IMG/VR virus record: IMGVR_UViG_3300020312_000015
Location: 1 to 26,333 of that record
Origin: a virus
DNA: 26,333 nt
Direction: 5' to 3' (one strand)
Shown: piece after piece, positions 7,992 through 13,692 of the stretch
Position numbering within the stretch: position 1 is the stretch's first letter
Layout: each line of letters opens with the position of its first letter
Translations under genes and position numbers: made by a program
The notes under the pieces: generated by a model
Told to the model about the DNA's origin: nothing
The model's database searches: none
What the model saw: the letters and a program-made list of their open reading frames with translations, nothing else

Positions 7992-8219
7992 ATGTTAGCA
8001 ACATCATTGGTCTTCGGATCTTTCTTTATTATTCTGACTGCTATTGTATCAGTCATGTTAGGATGGGTACTTCGTGAGTACATGTTCTATCATCATGATA
8101 GACCTAACATTAACCCTCCCAGTCATCCTGAAATGTATGATGAGAATGGGAATATCATACCTGAATCATTGATTGCATTTAGATTTGACAATCTTGAGGA
8201 TGAAGAAGACGACGATTAA
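7992..8219 (+). CDS. Small single-pass membrane protein, acidic C-terminus
   Basis: 75 aa. Residues about 5-27 are strongly hydrophobic (SLVFGSFFIILTAIVSVMLG) and form one predicted membrane segment. They are followed by a polar tail with NPPSHPEMYDENGNIIPES, then LIAFRFDN and a very acidic end (EDEEDDD). HPEM(Y/L)DE.GN resembles small membrane proteins that recur in T4-like cyanophages, but I know no function. The tail would most likely face the cytoplasm. The 72-nt gap upstream has a weak late-like box GCTAAATA (7924-7931). It is followed after 15 nt by the DUF6433-like gene and is probably in the same transcript. Confidence 0.75.
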   Translation: MLATSLVFGSFFIILTAIVSVMLGWVLREYMFYHHDRPNINPPSHPEMYDENGNIIPESLIAFRFDNLEDEEDDD

Positions 8220-8234
8220 CTTTTTGAAATTATC

Positions 8235-8684
8235 ATGGCAAAACTACCACCGAAACCAACGGTTCATGAAGTCTTAGATGCTGTTCACAAAGCTAAGACT
8301 AAAGATAAAAAGATAGATGTATTAAGACAGTACGACTCCAAAGCATTGAGGTATTGTCTTATCTGGAATTATGATGAGAGTCTTAAGAGTGCTTTGCCAG
8401 AAGGTGAAGTACCTTATACACCTAATCCATCACCAACACCAGAAGCAACCAGCAAGCTTGCATCTGAGTACAGAACGCTGTATAATTTTATTGAAGGGGG
8501 TAACTACGACATAACCAATACTCGAAGAGAGGTATTGTTTATTCAACTCCTTGAAGCCTTAGATCCACTTGAGGCTGAAGTATTATGTTTAGTAAAGGAC
8601 AAGAAACTTGCCAAAAAATACAGATGCAGCTTCCCAGTCGTTAAAGAAGCCTACCCCGATATCGTCTGGGGTGGAAGAGTCTAA
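8235..8684 (+). CDS. DUF6433-like conserved T4-type phage protein
   Basis: 149 aa. The layout V.D...KAKTKDKKIDVLRQYDSKALRYCLIWNYDESLKSALPEG, PPYTPNP-like linker, LYNFIEGG..., REVLFIQLLEALDPLEAEVLCLVKDKKL and KEAYPDIVW matches the family annotated as DUF6433 in T4-like phages. Those proteins are soluble, mostly helical and of unknown role; in several phages they lie near replication or late genes. No signal peptide or membrane segment is visible. The start ATG 8235 follows the membrane protein stop by 15 nt without a clear Shine-Dalgarno. Family recognition is from memory of the pattern; function is unknown. Confidence 0.75.
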   Translation: MAKLPPKPTVHEVLDAVHKAKTKDKKIDVLRQYDSKALRYCLIWNYDESLKSALPEGEVPYTPNPSPTPEATSKLASEYRTLYNFIEGGNYDITNTRREVLFIQLLEALDPLEAEVLCLVKDKKLAKKYRCSFPVVKEAYPDIVWGGRV

Positions 8685-9003
8685 AATCTGGACTCCTGAA
8701 GACAGGAAAGAAGCAAAAGAAAAGTATTGGATTAATATCCATGCACCTGATTGTTCATTGGAGAAATCTAATGTCAAATCATTACCTACCAATTCATATT
8801 TGGTAGAGTATACTGTTGATAACTCTGACAAGATACACTATGATATAGTGATTGCTAGTAAGAGAGTAGATGTCTTTGATTTTTATTGGGACAAACTTAA
8901 GCGTGGTCTCAAGAAGATAGGATATACAAACGGTACAAGAAACCCTGCGATGTGGGGTAACCCTCCTGTTCCAACACCCAAAAAGAAAAAAAGAAAAGAA
9001 TGA
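8671..9003 (+). CDS. Unrecognised 110-aa protein with basic C-terminus
   Basis: I do not recognise the family. The frame is open from TTG 8608, but that start would overlap the previous gene by 77 nt. GTG 8671 gives a 14-nt overlap and a protein starting V/M-EESKIWTPEDRKEAKEKYW, which I prefer. The body has alternating hydrophobic strands (SYLVEYTVDNSDKIHYDIVIASK), then FYWDKLKRGLKKIGY and a strongly basic end (TPKKKKRKE) that could bind nucleic acid. The stop overlaps the next ATG by 4 nt. Codon use looks like that of its neighbours, and the antisense frames are less plausible. Real gene likely; function unknown. Confidence 0.6.
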   Translation: MEESKIWTPEDRKEAKEKYWINIHAPDCSLEKSNVKSLPTNSYLVEYTVDNSDKIHYDIVIASKRVDVFDFYWDKLKRGLKKIGYTNGTRNPAMWGNPPVPTPKKKKRKE

Positions 9004-9767
9004 CAAAGATTCTTGTTACTGGTCATAAGGGATTCATAGGCAGTTATGTCTTCAATCACCTTAGACATGATGCAGGCTACGGATACCTAGTTGATGGTAT
9101 AGATTTCCCCGATGATATTGGGGATTTTCAGTCTGAGATCAGCATGTTTGAGAAACCATATGATTATGTCATACATCTCGCAGCATTTGCTAACATCAGA
9201 GGCAGTTTAGATAACCCTGATGTATTTTGGGAGAATAATGTAGAGAAGTCTAAACCTATCTTTGAATATTGTAGGAGATATAATGTCAGACTACTCTATG
9301 CTAGTTCAGCACAGGTAGAGGAGTGGTGGCAAAATCCTTATGGTATTACTAAGAAGGTCAATGAATTACAAGCACCACCTAATAGTGTAGGGATGAGGTT
9401 CCAGACTGTTTATGGTGAGAACAGTAGGTCTGACATGTTATTCAGAATGCTGCAAGACAAGACTGCTAAGTATATTACTAATCATAAGAGAGATTGGATT
9501 CATGTTAAGGATGTTGCTAGAGCAATCTGTTACCTAATGTCTAGTACATATACTGGACACATTGATGTTGGAACAGGTGAGGCTATACCAGTCAGAGAAT
9601 TGGCAGAAGCATTTGGTCAGGCAAATCTACCAGTCAAGGAGAACACACCAGGCGAGAGAGATGTTACATGTGCTGACACTACTGCCTTGCGTGAGCTTGG
9701 TTGGTTTCCAAGAGAAAAAGTTTTGGATTCGATTCCTGAGGGAAAACCGAACTTTCGTTTCAGATAA
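9000..9767 (+). CDS. NAD-dependent sugar epimerase/dehydratase (extended SDR)
   Basis: 255 aa. ILVTGHKGFIGSYV at residues 4-17 is the NAD(P)-binding GxxGxxG motif, and IHLAAFANIRGSL follows as in UDP/GDP-sugar epimerases. SSAQVEEW..NPYGITKKVNE holds the catalytic YxxxK. GMRFQTVYGE, RDWIHVKDVARAI and DVGTGEAIPVREL complete the fold. It would act on a nucleotide-activated sugar in the cytoplasm, but the substrate cannot be read from sequence. It is not a close copy of the HldD-like enzyme at 3812-4597. The start overlaps the previous stop by 4 nt. It is somewhat short for the family (usually 300 or more residues). An A/T-rich inverted repeat follows the stop. Confidence 0.85.
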   Translation: MTKILVTGHKGFIGSYVFNHLRHDAGYGYLVDGIDFPDDIGDFQSEISMFEKPYDYVIHLAAFANIRGSLDNPDVFWENNVEKSKPIFEYCRRYNVRLLYASSAQVEEWWQNPYGITKKVNELQAPPNSVGMRFQTVYGENSRSDMLFRMLQDKTAKYITNHKRDWIHVKDVARAICYLMSSTYTGHIDVGTGEAIPVRELAEAFGQANLPVKENTPGERDVTCADTTALRELGWFPREKVLDSIPEGKPNFRFR

Positions 9768-9772
9768 TCGGG

Positions 9773-9795
9773 AAAAAAAATTCGGGAATTTTTTT
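9773..9795 (+). terminator. A/T-rich perfect inverted repeat, possible terminator
   Basis: Starting 6 nt after the epimerase stop is a run of eight A, TTCGGGAA, then seven T. A7TTC pairs perfectly with GAAT7, ending in a T-tract. The stem is weak in G/C, so it may be a poor or bidirectional terminator, or only an RNA 3' end structure. Confidence 0.4.
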
Positions 9796-9810
9796 GAGCC
9801 ACAGGATTTA

Positions 9811-9826
9811 TGTAACAAATGTTACA
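9811..9826 (+). promoter_or_regulatory. NtcA-like dyad (TGTA-N8-TACA)
   Basis: TGTAACAAATGTTACA is a perfect 7-bp inverted repeat with a 2-nt centre. It fits the cyanobacterial NtcA consensus GTA-N8-TAC including the preferred outer T and A. NtcA is the host nitrogen regulator activated by 2-oxoglutarate. The gap to the TATAAT at 9854 is 27 nt, slightly longer than the usual 22-24, so activation geometry is imperfect; a TAN3T at 9846 lies 19 nt away. Another dimeric regulator is possible. Confidence 0.5.
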
Positions 9827-9853
9827 AAACTGGTCTTATACATAGTAATGTGT

Positions 9854-9859
9854 TATAAT
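9854..9859 (+). promoter_or_regulatory. Sigma70-type -10 box TATAAT before the small-gene leader
   Basis: A perfect TATAAT with no good -35 hexamer 17 nt upstream, which is typical of activator-dependent promoters. It lies just downstream of the NtcA-like dyad and just upstream of the repeated leader. Transcription would start near 9866, at the ATCGTTCAT repeat. Confidence 0.5.
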
Positions 9860-9865
9860 GCACAT

Positions 9866-9925
9866 ATCGTTCATCCCATAAGGGACGCAAGTAAGCCGAC
9901 TCGGAACGGGTTATCGTTCATTCCA
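9866..9925 (+). repeat. Direct repeat ATCGTTCAT(C/T)CCA bracketing leader copy A
   Basis: ATCGTTCATCCCA at 9866-9878 recurs as ATCGTTCATTCCA at 9913-9925 (12 of 13 identical, 47 nt apart). The second copy ends 2 nt before the ATG of the 58-aa gene. The first would sit at the 5' end of the RNA. CCC-ATAA-GGG (9875-9884) can form a short hairpin next to the first copy. Confidence 0.55.
9882..9910 (+). repeat. 29-nt leader element, copy A (GGGACGCAA...GGAACGGG)
   Basis: GGGACGCAAGTAAGCCGACTC followed by GGAACGGG, 17 nt before the 58-aa gene. It matches copy B at 10085-10113 except for small indels (GT after CAA, and C versus GAA before GGAACGGG). CCG-ACT-CGG can form a small hairpin. G/C content is far above the surroundings, and conservation before two unrelated small genes suggests an RNA-level control element or ribosome-loading leader. 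Confidence 0.6.
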
Positions 9926-9927
9926 GT

Positions 9928-10104
9928 ATGGAATTCCTAATCGCTGCTGCCTTTACATGCTCTGATCTATCAGTAATGATAGAAAGAGTTAATGGAAAGA
10001 AAGACTTATCTCCCTCTACGAGGGCAGATATAGTTGAGATCTATAAGAACTATTATAGAGATGTAGAGGGTTTGGAATGTCACTGGGACGCAAAAGCCGA
10101 CTGA
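9928..10104 (+). CDS. Small 58-aa protein, unknown function
   Basis: ATG 9928 opens a 58-codon frame: MEFLIAAAFTCSDLSVMIER, then a basic stretch with STRADIVEIYKNYYRDVEG, ending at TGA 10102. The first half is weakly hydrophobic and the rest looks helical. It resembles short MEFLIAAAFTC-type proteins that I associate with cyanophages, but no function is known. It has its own leader (copy A of the 29-nt element and the ATCGTTCAT repeat) and probably an NtcA-like/-10 promoter. Its last codons and stop lie inside copy B of the leader element, which then serves the next small gene. The leader structure and codon pattern support a real gene. Confidence 0.6.
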   Translation: MEFLIAAAFTCSDLSVMIERVNGKKDLSPSTRADIVEIYKNYYRDVEGLECHWDAKAD

Positions 10105-10113
10105 AGGAACGGG
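10085..10113 (+). repeat. 29-nt leader element, copy B
   Basis: GGGACGCAAAAGCCGACTGAAGGAACGGG in total: the same blocks as copy A (GGGACGCAA, AAGCCGACT, GGAACGGG) in the same order, 203 nt downstream and 30 nt before the next ATG. It overlaps the end of the 58-aa gene, including its stop codon, so coding and leader functions share bases. Confidence 0.6.
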
Positions 10114-10142
10114 TCTAATCCACCCTACCTAAGGTAACCAAA

Positions 10143-10286
10143 ATGGCAAAGGTCACTTACCGTGGTGTCGAATACGACACTGATGCTTATCGCAAGGAAA
10201 TCCTTGCACAAGCAGCACAACAACGAAACCTTGATCTCATGTATCGAGGCATAAAGTGCAAAAGCAAGGCAAAACCTTGTAGTTAA
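10143..10286 (+). CDS. Small DUF4278-like protein with two YRG motifs
   Basis: A 47-aa frame from ATG 10143 to TAA 10284. It begins MAKVTYRGVEYDTDAYRKE and has a second MYRGIKCK near the end. T-Y-R-G-V-x-Y followed by a second Y-R-G is the hallmark of DUF4278, a small family of cyanobacteria and their phages with unknown function. The middle is a Gln/Ala-rich helix (ILAQAAQQRN). The end is basic with two cysteines. It has its own leader (copy B) and AAGGT before the start, and is followed at once by a strong terminator, so it is probably the last gene of a two-gene unit. Confidence 0.7.
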   Translation: MAKVTYRGVEYDTDAYRKEILAQAAQQRNLDLMYRGIKCKSKAKPCS

Positions 10287-10295
10287 AATTTAAAG

Positions 10296-10320
10296 GAGGG
10301 GTGGACACCCCTCTTTTTTT
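10296..10320 (+). terminator. Rho-independent terminator
   Basis: GAGGGGT, loop GGAC, ACCCCTC, then seven T. This is a perfect 7-bp G/C-rich stem with a tetraloop and U-tract, 10 nt after the DUF4278-like gene. It is the clearest intrinsic terminator in the window. Confidence 0.9.
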
Positions 10321-10330
10321 GTAGTATAAT
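10302..10330 (+). promoter_or_regulatory. Sigma70-type promoter with -35 inside the terminator loop
   Basis: TGGACA (10302-10307, one mismatch to TTGACA), a 17-nt spacer and TATAAT (10325-10330). The -35 covers the terminator loop and its flanking stem bases, and the spacer holds the descending stem and T-tract. A strong AAGGAG (10337-10342) and ATG 10349 follow. It fits an early promoter for the 10349 gene group. Confidence 0.75.
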
Positions 10331-10348
10331 ACCGAAAAGGAGAATTTT

Positions 10349-10585
10349 ATGTTACACATGCGAGAACAACTACTCAGGGCAGTGCTATCCCATGCTACTG
10401 GAGAGATTGAAAAACACAAAGCTAATGTAAATGTCTATTTGGAGCATCCAGCAGGTATTGGCGAACATTCTGATATAACGGAAGCAATCCAATGTGAGTT
10501 AGACAAGATTGCTCGTTATCATGATCAAATAGAGGTAATAAACAAGTATTTTAGACAACCATCTAAACAATCCTTAAATGAATAG
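10349..10585 (+). CDS. Small helical protein, conserved-looking, unknown function
   Basis: 78 aa with an excellent ribosome binding site (AAGGAG, 6 nt before ATG). The sequence is amphipathic helix throughout: MREQLLRAVLSHATGEIEKHKANVNVY, a central HPAGIGEHSDITEAIQCELDKIARYHDQIEVINKYF. The H-P-A-G-I-G-E-H motif and the A-I-Q..L..IA..H..I pattern resemble small proteins seen in other T4-like cyanophages, with no known function. It is the first gene after a sigma70-type promoter, so probably early. The end overlaps the next small gene by 8 nt. Confidence 0.75.
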   Translation: MLHMREQLLRAVLSHATGEIEKHKANVNVYLEHPAGIGEHSDITEAIQCELDKIARYHDQIEVINKYFRQPSKQSLNE

Positions 10586-10736
10586 AGCAAAGTTAAAAGT
10601 ATTGACTATGGCTCTTAAGGAGATTGTAGAGGAATTAGAGTCTGAGATATATTCTGATACAGAAGCATATACTCAACCTGTCAAAGATAACGATGTTGAT
10701 GAAGTTTGGGATGATGATGATGGCTACCCCGATTGA
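10578..10736 (+). CDS. Small acidic 52-aa protein, unknown function
   Basis: ATG 10578 (within the end of the previous gene) to TGA 10734. It starts MNRAKLKVLTMALKEIVEEL, a basic then amphipathic helix, and ends in a highly acidic tail (DNDVDEVWDDDDGYPD). No family is recognised. Coupled overlaps on both sides (8 nt upstream, 17 nt downstream), together with the absence of another frame that would fill this gap, support it as a translated member of the small-gene string. It could be a DNA-mimic-like or regulatory peptide, but nothing proves this. Confidence 0.55.
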   Translation: MNRAKLKVLTMALKEIVEELESEIYSDTEAYTQPVKDNDVDEVWDDDDGYPD

Positions 10737-10947
10737 TGACGAAAAACTGAAGCTACGACAAGCAGTACTTAAGATCTTGCTGTCTAAATACGGTAATAGT
10801 ACCTACTCAAATCGTGCCATTTACGAATGTGCAGACGATTGGTGTAGTAAGCAGGTTACAACGAACGGACTAGCAGGTTATTTTAAAGCGTATTATGCGA
10901 CTAAAGGAAACGATCAAGTTGGTGAAAAAAGCCCTGAAACACCCTGA
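10720..10947 (+). CDS. Small protein, conserved-looking in cyanophages, unknown function
   Basis: 75 aa from ATG 10720; ATGs further upstream in the same frame (10693 on) encode only a Met-rich artefact of the acidic gene's GAT repeats. The protein reads MATPIDDEKLKLRQAVLKIL, then KYGNSTYSNRAIYECADDWCSKQ and TTNGLAGYFKAYYA. The Y-x-N-x-A-I-Y-x-C-A-D-x-W pattern suggests a small winged-helix-like or helical domain. Function is unknown. It overlaps the previous gene by 17 nt and the next by 53 nt. Confidence 0.65.
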   Translation: MATPIDDEKLKLRQAVLKILLSKYGNSTYSNRAIYECADDWCSKQVTTNGLAGYFKAYYATKGNDQVGEKSPETP

Positions 10948-11077
10948 GATGTATAATGAAGAAGAACTTCGTTATATGCGTCGGGCAAAACGAGAGGCTA
11001 AAGCAAAACTTAAATTGAAACAACTTAGAAAACTACAAAATGACTGTAAAACTGATTCAGATAACACCGAATCCTGA
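10895..11077 (+). CDS. Small basic helical protein, unknown function
   Basis: 60 aa: MRLKETIKLVKKALKHPEMY, EEELRYMRRAKREAKAKLKLKQLRKLQND, then a polar TDSDNTES end. The L..LV.KAL.HPE.Y..EE..YM......A pattern resembles short basic proteins common before thyX or nrd genes in cyanophages. It would be highly charged and may bind nucleic acid; its role is unknown. It starts 53 nt inside the previous gene and overlaps thyX by 38 nt. These long overlaps are unusual, but both frames show protein-like sequence. Confidence 0.65.
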   Translation: MRLKETIKLVKKALKHPEMYNEEELRYMRRAKREAKAKLKLKQLRKLQNDCKTDSDNTES

Positions 11078-11669
11078 AGAACAAATAGCGTATATCGCTA
11101 GGGTATCAAATCCCAAAAATCAGGATAATCCAAATTATGCTAAATTGCTTGCCTATTGTATTAAGCATCAGCATTGGTCTATATTTGAACAGGCATTTAT
11201 GACATTAGAGATCGAGACCACTAGAGGTCTTGCTGCTCAAATATTGCGTCATAGATCATTTACTTTCCAAGAATTCTCCCAAAGGTATGCTGATACCACT
11301 CTTTTGGGAGCTATTCCATTGCCTGAACTTCGTAGGCAAGATAAGAGTAATCGTCAAAATTCAATTGATGATATTCCAGAGGAAAAGCAGAAGGAACTAG
11401 AACTTACTATTGCTAGGCATTTTGCATCATCAAAGGATTTGTATAATGAACTTATCCGACAAGGTATTGCTAAGGAGTGTGCAAGATTTGTATTGCCACT
11501 AGCAACACCTACTAGACTCTATATGAGTGGTAGTGTGAGGTCATGGATACATTATATTGATCTTAGATCTGCTCATGGTACTCAAAAAGAGCATATGGAA
11601 ATTGCAGAGCAGTGTAGAGAAATCTTTAAGGAACAACTTCCTACGGTTTCTGAGGCATTAGGATGGTAG
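11040..11669 (+). CDS. thyX: Flavin-dependent thymidylate synthase ThyX
   Basis: 209 aa. ILRHRSFTFQEFSQRY (about 68-83) is the ThyX signature RHRx7S (R70, H71, R72, S80) followed by QRY. The C-terminal PTRLYMSGSVRSWIHYIDLR and THGTQ-like AHGTQKEHMEIA segments carry the substrate- and FAD-binding arginines and the catalytic Ser region. It makes dTMP from dUMP using FAD, NADPH and methylene-tetrahydrofolate, supplying thymidine for an AT-rich phage genome. Length is typical. The start is inside the previous small gene, and the end overlaps the first oxygenase gene by 7 nt (ATGGTAG), so translation is likely coupled. Confidence 0.95.
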   Translation: MTVKLIQITPNPEEQIAYIARVSNPKNQDNPNYAKLLAYCIKHQHWSIFEQAFMTLEIETTRGLAAQILRHRSFTFQEFSQRYADTTLLGAIPLPELRRQDKSNRQNSIDDIPEEKQKELELTIARHFASSKDLYNELIRQGIAKECARFVLPLATPTRLYMSGSVRSWIHYIDLRSAHGTQKEHMEIAEQCREIFKEQLPTVSEALGW

Positions 11670-12289
11670 TTAAGGTACATCAATTTAAATCTGCACTTAC
11701 AGTATCACCTTTTGCTCCTTCTTGGGATTATATTATAGCTGAGAAGGAGATTGATGTTGATTTGGATGAACTCTCTAGATTGATTTTAGAGAAAGCAAGT
11801 CCAGAATATGAAATTACAACTGCTCCTAATTGTAAGTCTTATTTTTTTAATGTATTAAAATGGGATTATCCAGTATGTAAGAAATTACATAAGGAGATAA
11901 TAGAATTTCATGATGAATATGTTCGTGGTACAAGAAGTCCTCGCTTAGATGGACTCAAGATTAGGTGTTGGGCAAATGTGATGACTAAGGGTGATAAGTT
12001 ATCTAAGCATCATCATGGTAATGCACCTCATTCTTATCTTAGCGGAAATTTTAGTATTAAGTGTGAAAACACCTCAACAAACTATTTTCACCCATATGAT
12101 AACAATGAGATGTACCCTATAGATAATGAATCGGGTCATATGCACTTATTTCCTTCTTGGCTTCCTCATGATACAAGTAAGCATGAGGGTGATTCTGAGA
12201 GGATTATTATTGCGTTTGATATATATCTGAAAGATAGTCCATTATCATCTTTGGAACATTCAAATGAGTTAATTGATTTAAGATTATGA
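11663..12289 (+). CDS. 2OG-Fe(II) oxygenase-like protein, tandem paralogue 1
   Basis: 208 aa. FAPSWDYIIAEK and FNVLKWDYPVCKKLHKEI lead to RCWANVMTKGDKLSKHHHG (H116-H118), SYLSGNFSI..TSTNYFHPY, and FPSWLPHDTSKHEGDSERIIIAFD with H169 and R180. The order resembles the 2OG-Fe(II) oxygenase group PF13759/TIGR02466, where an HxH/HxD pair, a distal His and an Arg bind iron and 2-oxoglutarate. The substrate is unknown; a clear HxD is absent, so the metal set may be His-rich. It is the first of three adjacent paralogues. It is coupled to thyX by a 7-nt overlap and to the next gene by ATGA. Confidence 0.7.
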   Translation: MVVKVHQFKSALTVSPFAPSWDYIIAEKEIDVDLDELSRLILEKASPEYEITTAPNCKSYFFNVLKWDYPVCKKLHKEIIEFHDEYVRGTRSPRLDGLKIRCWANVMTKGDKLSKHHHGNAPHSYLSGNFSIKCENTSTNYFHPYDNNEMYPIDNESGHMHLFPSWLPHDTSKHEGDSERIIIAFDIYLKDSPLSSLEHSNELIDLRL

Positions 12290-12999
12290 GTGAAATAGCA
12301 TTACATACATTTCAATCACAAGATCCTGAGACACCTTTTGCTCCTACTTGGGATTATATTATTGGTTGTAAACAAACTGATATTGATACAAATGAACTTG
12401 CTAAAGTAATTTTAGAACAAGAGAAAAAACTACTTGAACAGTATCCAGATGGGTCTTTTGAGTATACTAATTATAGTGATGGATCAACTGGATTAGGAAA
12501 AGATAGTTTAACTTCTAGATATAGTTTTTATAATTTATTGGAATGGGATTACCCAATATGCAAACAACTTTATGAAAATATTAGCATATTTCATAATGAG
12601 TACTTATATGGTACTATAGGACAGAAAAAAAGGAAGTATAAGAGTTTATCTGGTTTATTGAAAATCAGGTGTTGGGCGAATGTAATGCGTAAAGGTGATA
12701 AGATTAAAAAACACGCACATTCAAGTCATCCTTGGACATATTTGAGTGGTCATTTTTGTGTTCAATGTGAGAATACTTCTACTAACTATTATCACACATA
12801 TACTGGTAATCCATATCCTATAGAGAATAATCCAGGTCAAATGACCATATTTCCAACATGGCTTCCTCATGATACTGATAAGCATGAAGGAGATAGTGAA
12901 AGAATTACTATTGCTTTTGATATAGTTTGTGATAATGAAAAACAGTTTAAACATGGATTTGGTAAAGATCCATTGGAAGATAATTTGATTGCATTATGA
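12286..12999 (+). CDS. 2OG-Fe(II) oxygenase-like protein, tandem paralogue 2
   Basis: 237 aa, the longest of the three. The same blocks occur: FAPTWDYIIG, LLEWDYPICKQLYENI, RCWANVMRKGDKIKKHAH (H143, H145), TYLSGHFCVQCENTSTNYYH, and FPTWLPHDTDKHEGDSERI with H195 and R206. By eye about two thirds of the last 60 residues match paralogue 1. An extra Gly/Ser/Tyr-rich insertion (about 50-80) precedes the second block, and a short KHGFGKDPLEDN tail is unique. Start and stop overlap its neighbours by ATGA. This arrangement points to tandem duplication with divergence. The enzyme family is likely; the reaction is unknown. Confidence 0.7.
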   Translation: MSEIALHTFQSQDPETPFAPTWDYIIGCKQTDIDTNELAKVILEQEKKLLEQYPDGSFEYTNYSDGSTGLGKDSLTSRYSFYNLLEWDYPICKQLYENISIFHNEYLYGTIGQKKRKYKSLSGLLKIRCWANVMRKGDKIKKHAHSSHPWTYLSGHFCVQCENTSTNYYHTYTGNPYPIENNPGQMTIFPTWLPHDTDKHEGDSERITIAFDIVCDNEKQFKHGFGKDPLEDNLIAL

Positions 13000-13667
13000 C
13001 AGATAAAATTAAAGTGCATAGATTTACCAATGATAGGATTACAACTCCTTATGCTCCTACTTGGGATTATATTATTGCAGAAAAGAAAACTGATCTTGAT
13101 GTAAAAGGATTAGCTAAGATAATTTTAGATGGTACTATAGATCATTTCTTTTTCCCTGGAGTTGAACAAGCACCTCTTGCTGGATCTTTAAGATTTAAGA
13201 ATAAAAATATATTAAAAGTTGATCATCCATTATGTAAGCAATTACATAAGGAAATTAGAGATTTTCATAATGAATATGTTAATGCTACTATTGGGAAGTT
13301 TGATAAAAAGATAGACATTAAATGTTGGACAAATATAATGCATAAAGGATCTAGTCTTCCAAGACATTTTCATTCGAGTAAGCGTAGTTCATATCTTAGT
13401 GGACATCTTACTGTTCAGTGTGAAGATACTTCAACCAATTATTATCATCCATATATTGTTGGTGAATATCCTACACCTAACTTTGAGGGTCAAATGACCA
13501 TATTTCCAACATGGGTTCCTCACGATACAAGCGTACATCAAGGTGATTCTGAAAGAATTACTATTGCTTTTGATTTTGTTCCAGAAGACACTCCATTAGA
13601 GGACTTAGATACTTTTTATAGTGCTAAGAAATGGAGAAATGATCGGAAGGAATTAGTCCCCCTCTAA
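12996..13667 (+). CDS. 2OG-Fe(II) oxygenase-like protein, tandem paralogue 3
   Basis: 223 aa. YAPTWDYIIAEKKTD, LKVDHPLCKQLHKEI, KCWTNIMHKGSSLPRHFH (H124, H126), SYLSGHLTVQCEDTSTNYYHPY, and FPTWVPHDTSVHQGDSERITIAFDF with H176 and R187 repeat the pattern of the two upstream genes. An F-rich insertion (about 50-65) replaces the one in paralogue 2. It is the last of the array; its TAA stop overlaps a late-like TCTAAATA box before the next gene. All three keep the putative metal residues, so all are probably active rather than decaying copies. Confidence 0.7.
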   Translation: MTDKIKVHRFTNDRITTPYAPTWDYIIAEKKTDLDVKGLAKIILDGTIDHFFFPGVEQAPLAGSLRFKNKNILKVDHPLCKQLHKEIRDFHNEYVNATIGKFDKKIDIKCWTNIMHKGSSLPRHFHSSKRSSYLSGHLTVQCEDTSTNYYHPYIVGEYPTPNFEGQMTIFPTWVPHDTSVHQGDSERITIAFDFVPEDTPLEDLDTFYSAKKWRNDRKELVPL

Positions 13668-13670
13668 ATA
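13663..13670 (+). promoter_or_regulatory. Late-promoter-like box TCTAAATA
   Basis: Two mismatches to TATAAATA, overlapping the stop codon of the third oxygenase and lying 22 nt before the ATG of the 84-aa gene. The placement matches the boxes at 7648 and 19709. It is a weak candidate on sequence alone. Confidence 0.4.
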
Positions 13671-13692
13671 ACACTACCCTTTGTAAACTTTT

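Noticed and set aside
8794-9068. Two minus-strand frames with Phe/Cys-rich sequence
   Set aside because: They are antisense to the 110-aa gene and the SDR epimerase start; no ribosome binding site or domain.
9562-9858. 98-aa plus-strand frame running from the epimerase into the regulatory region
   Set aside because: Mostly overlaps the epimerase in another frame and then reads through the A/T inverted repeat and the NtcA-like dyad; low-complexity translation.
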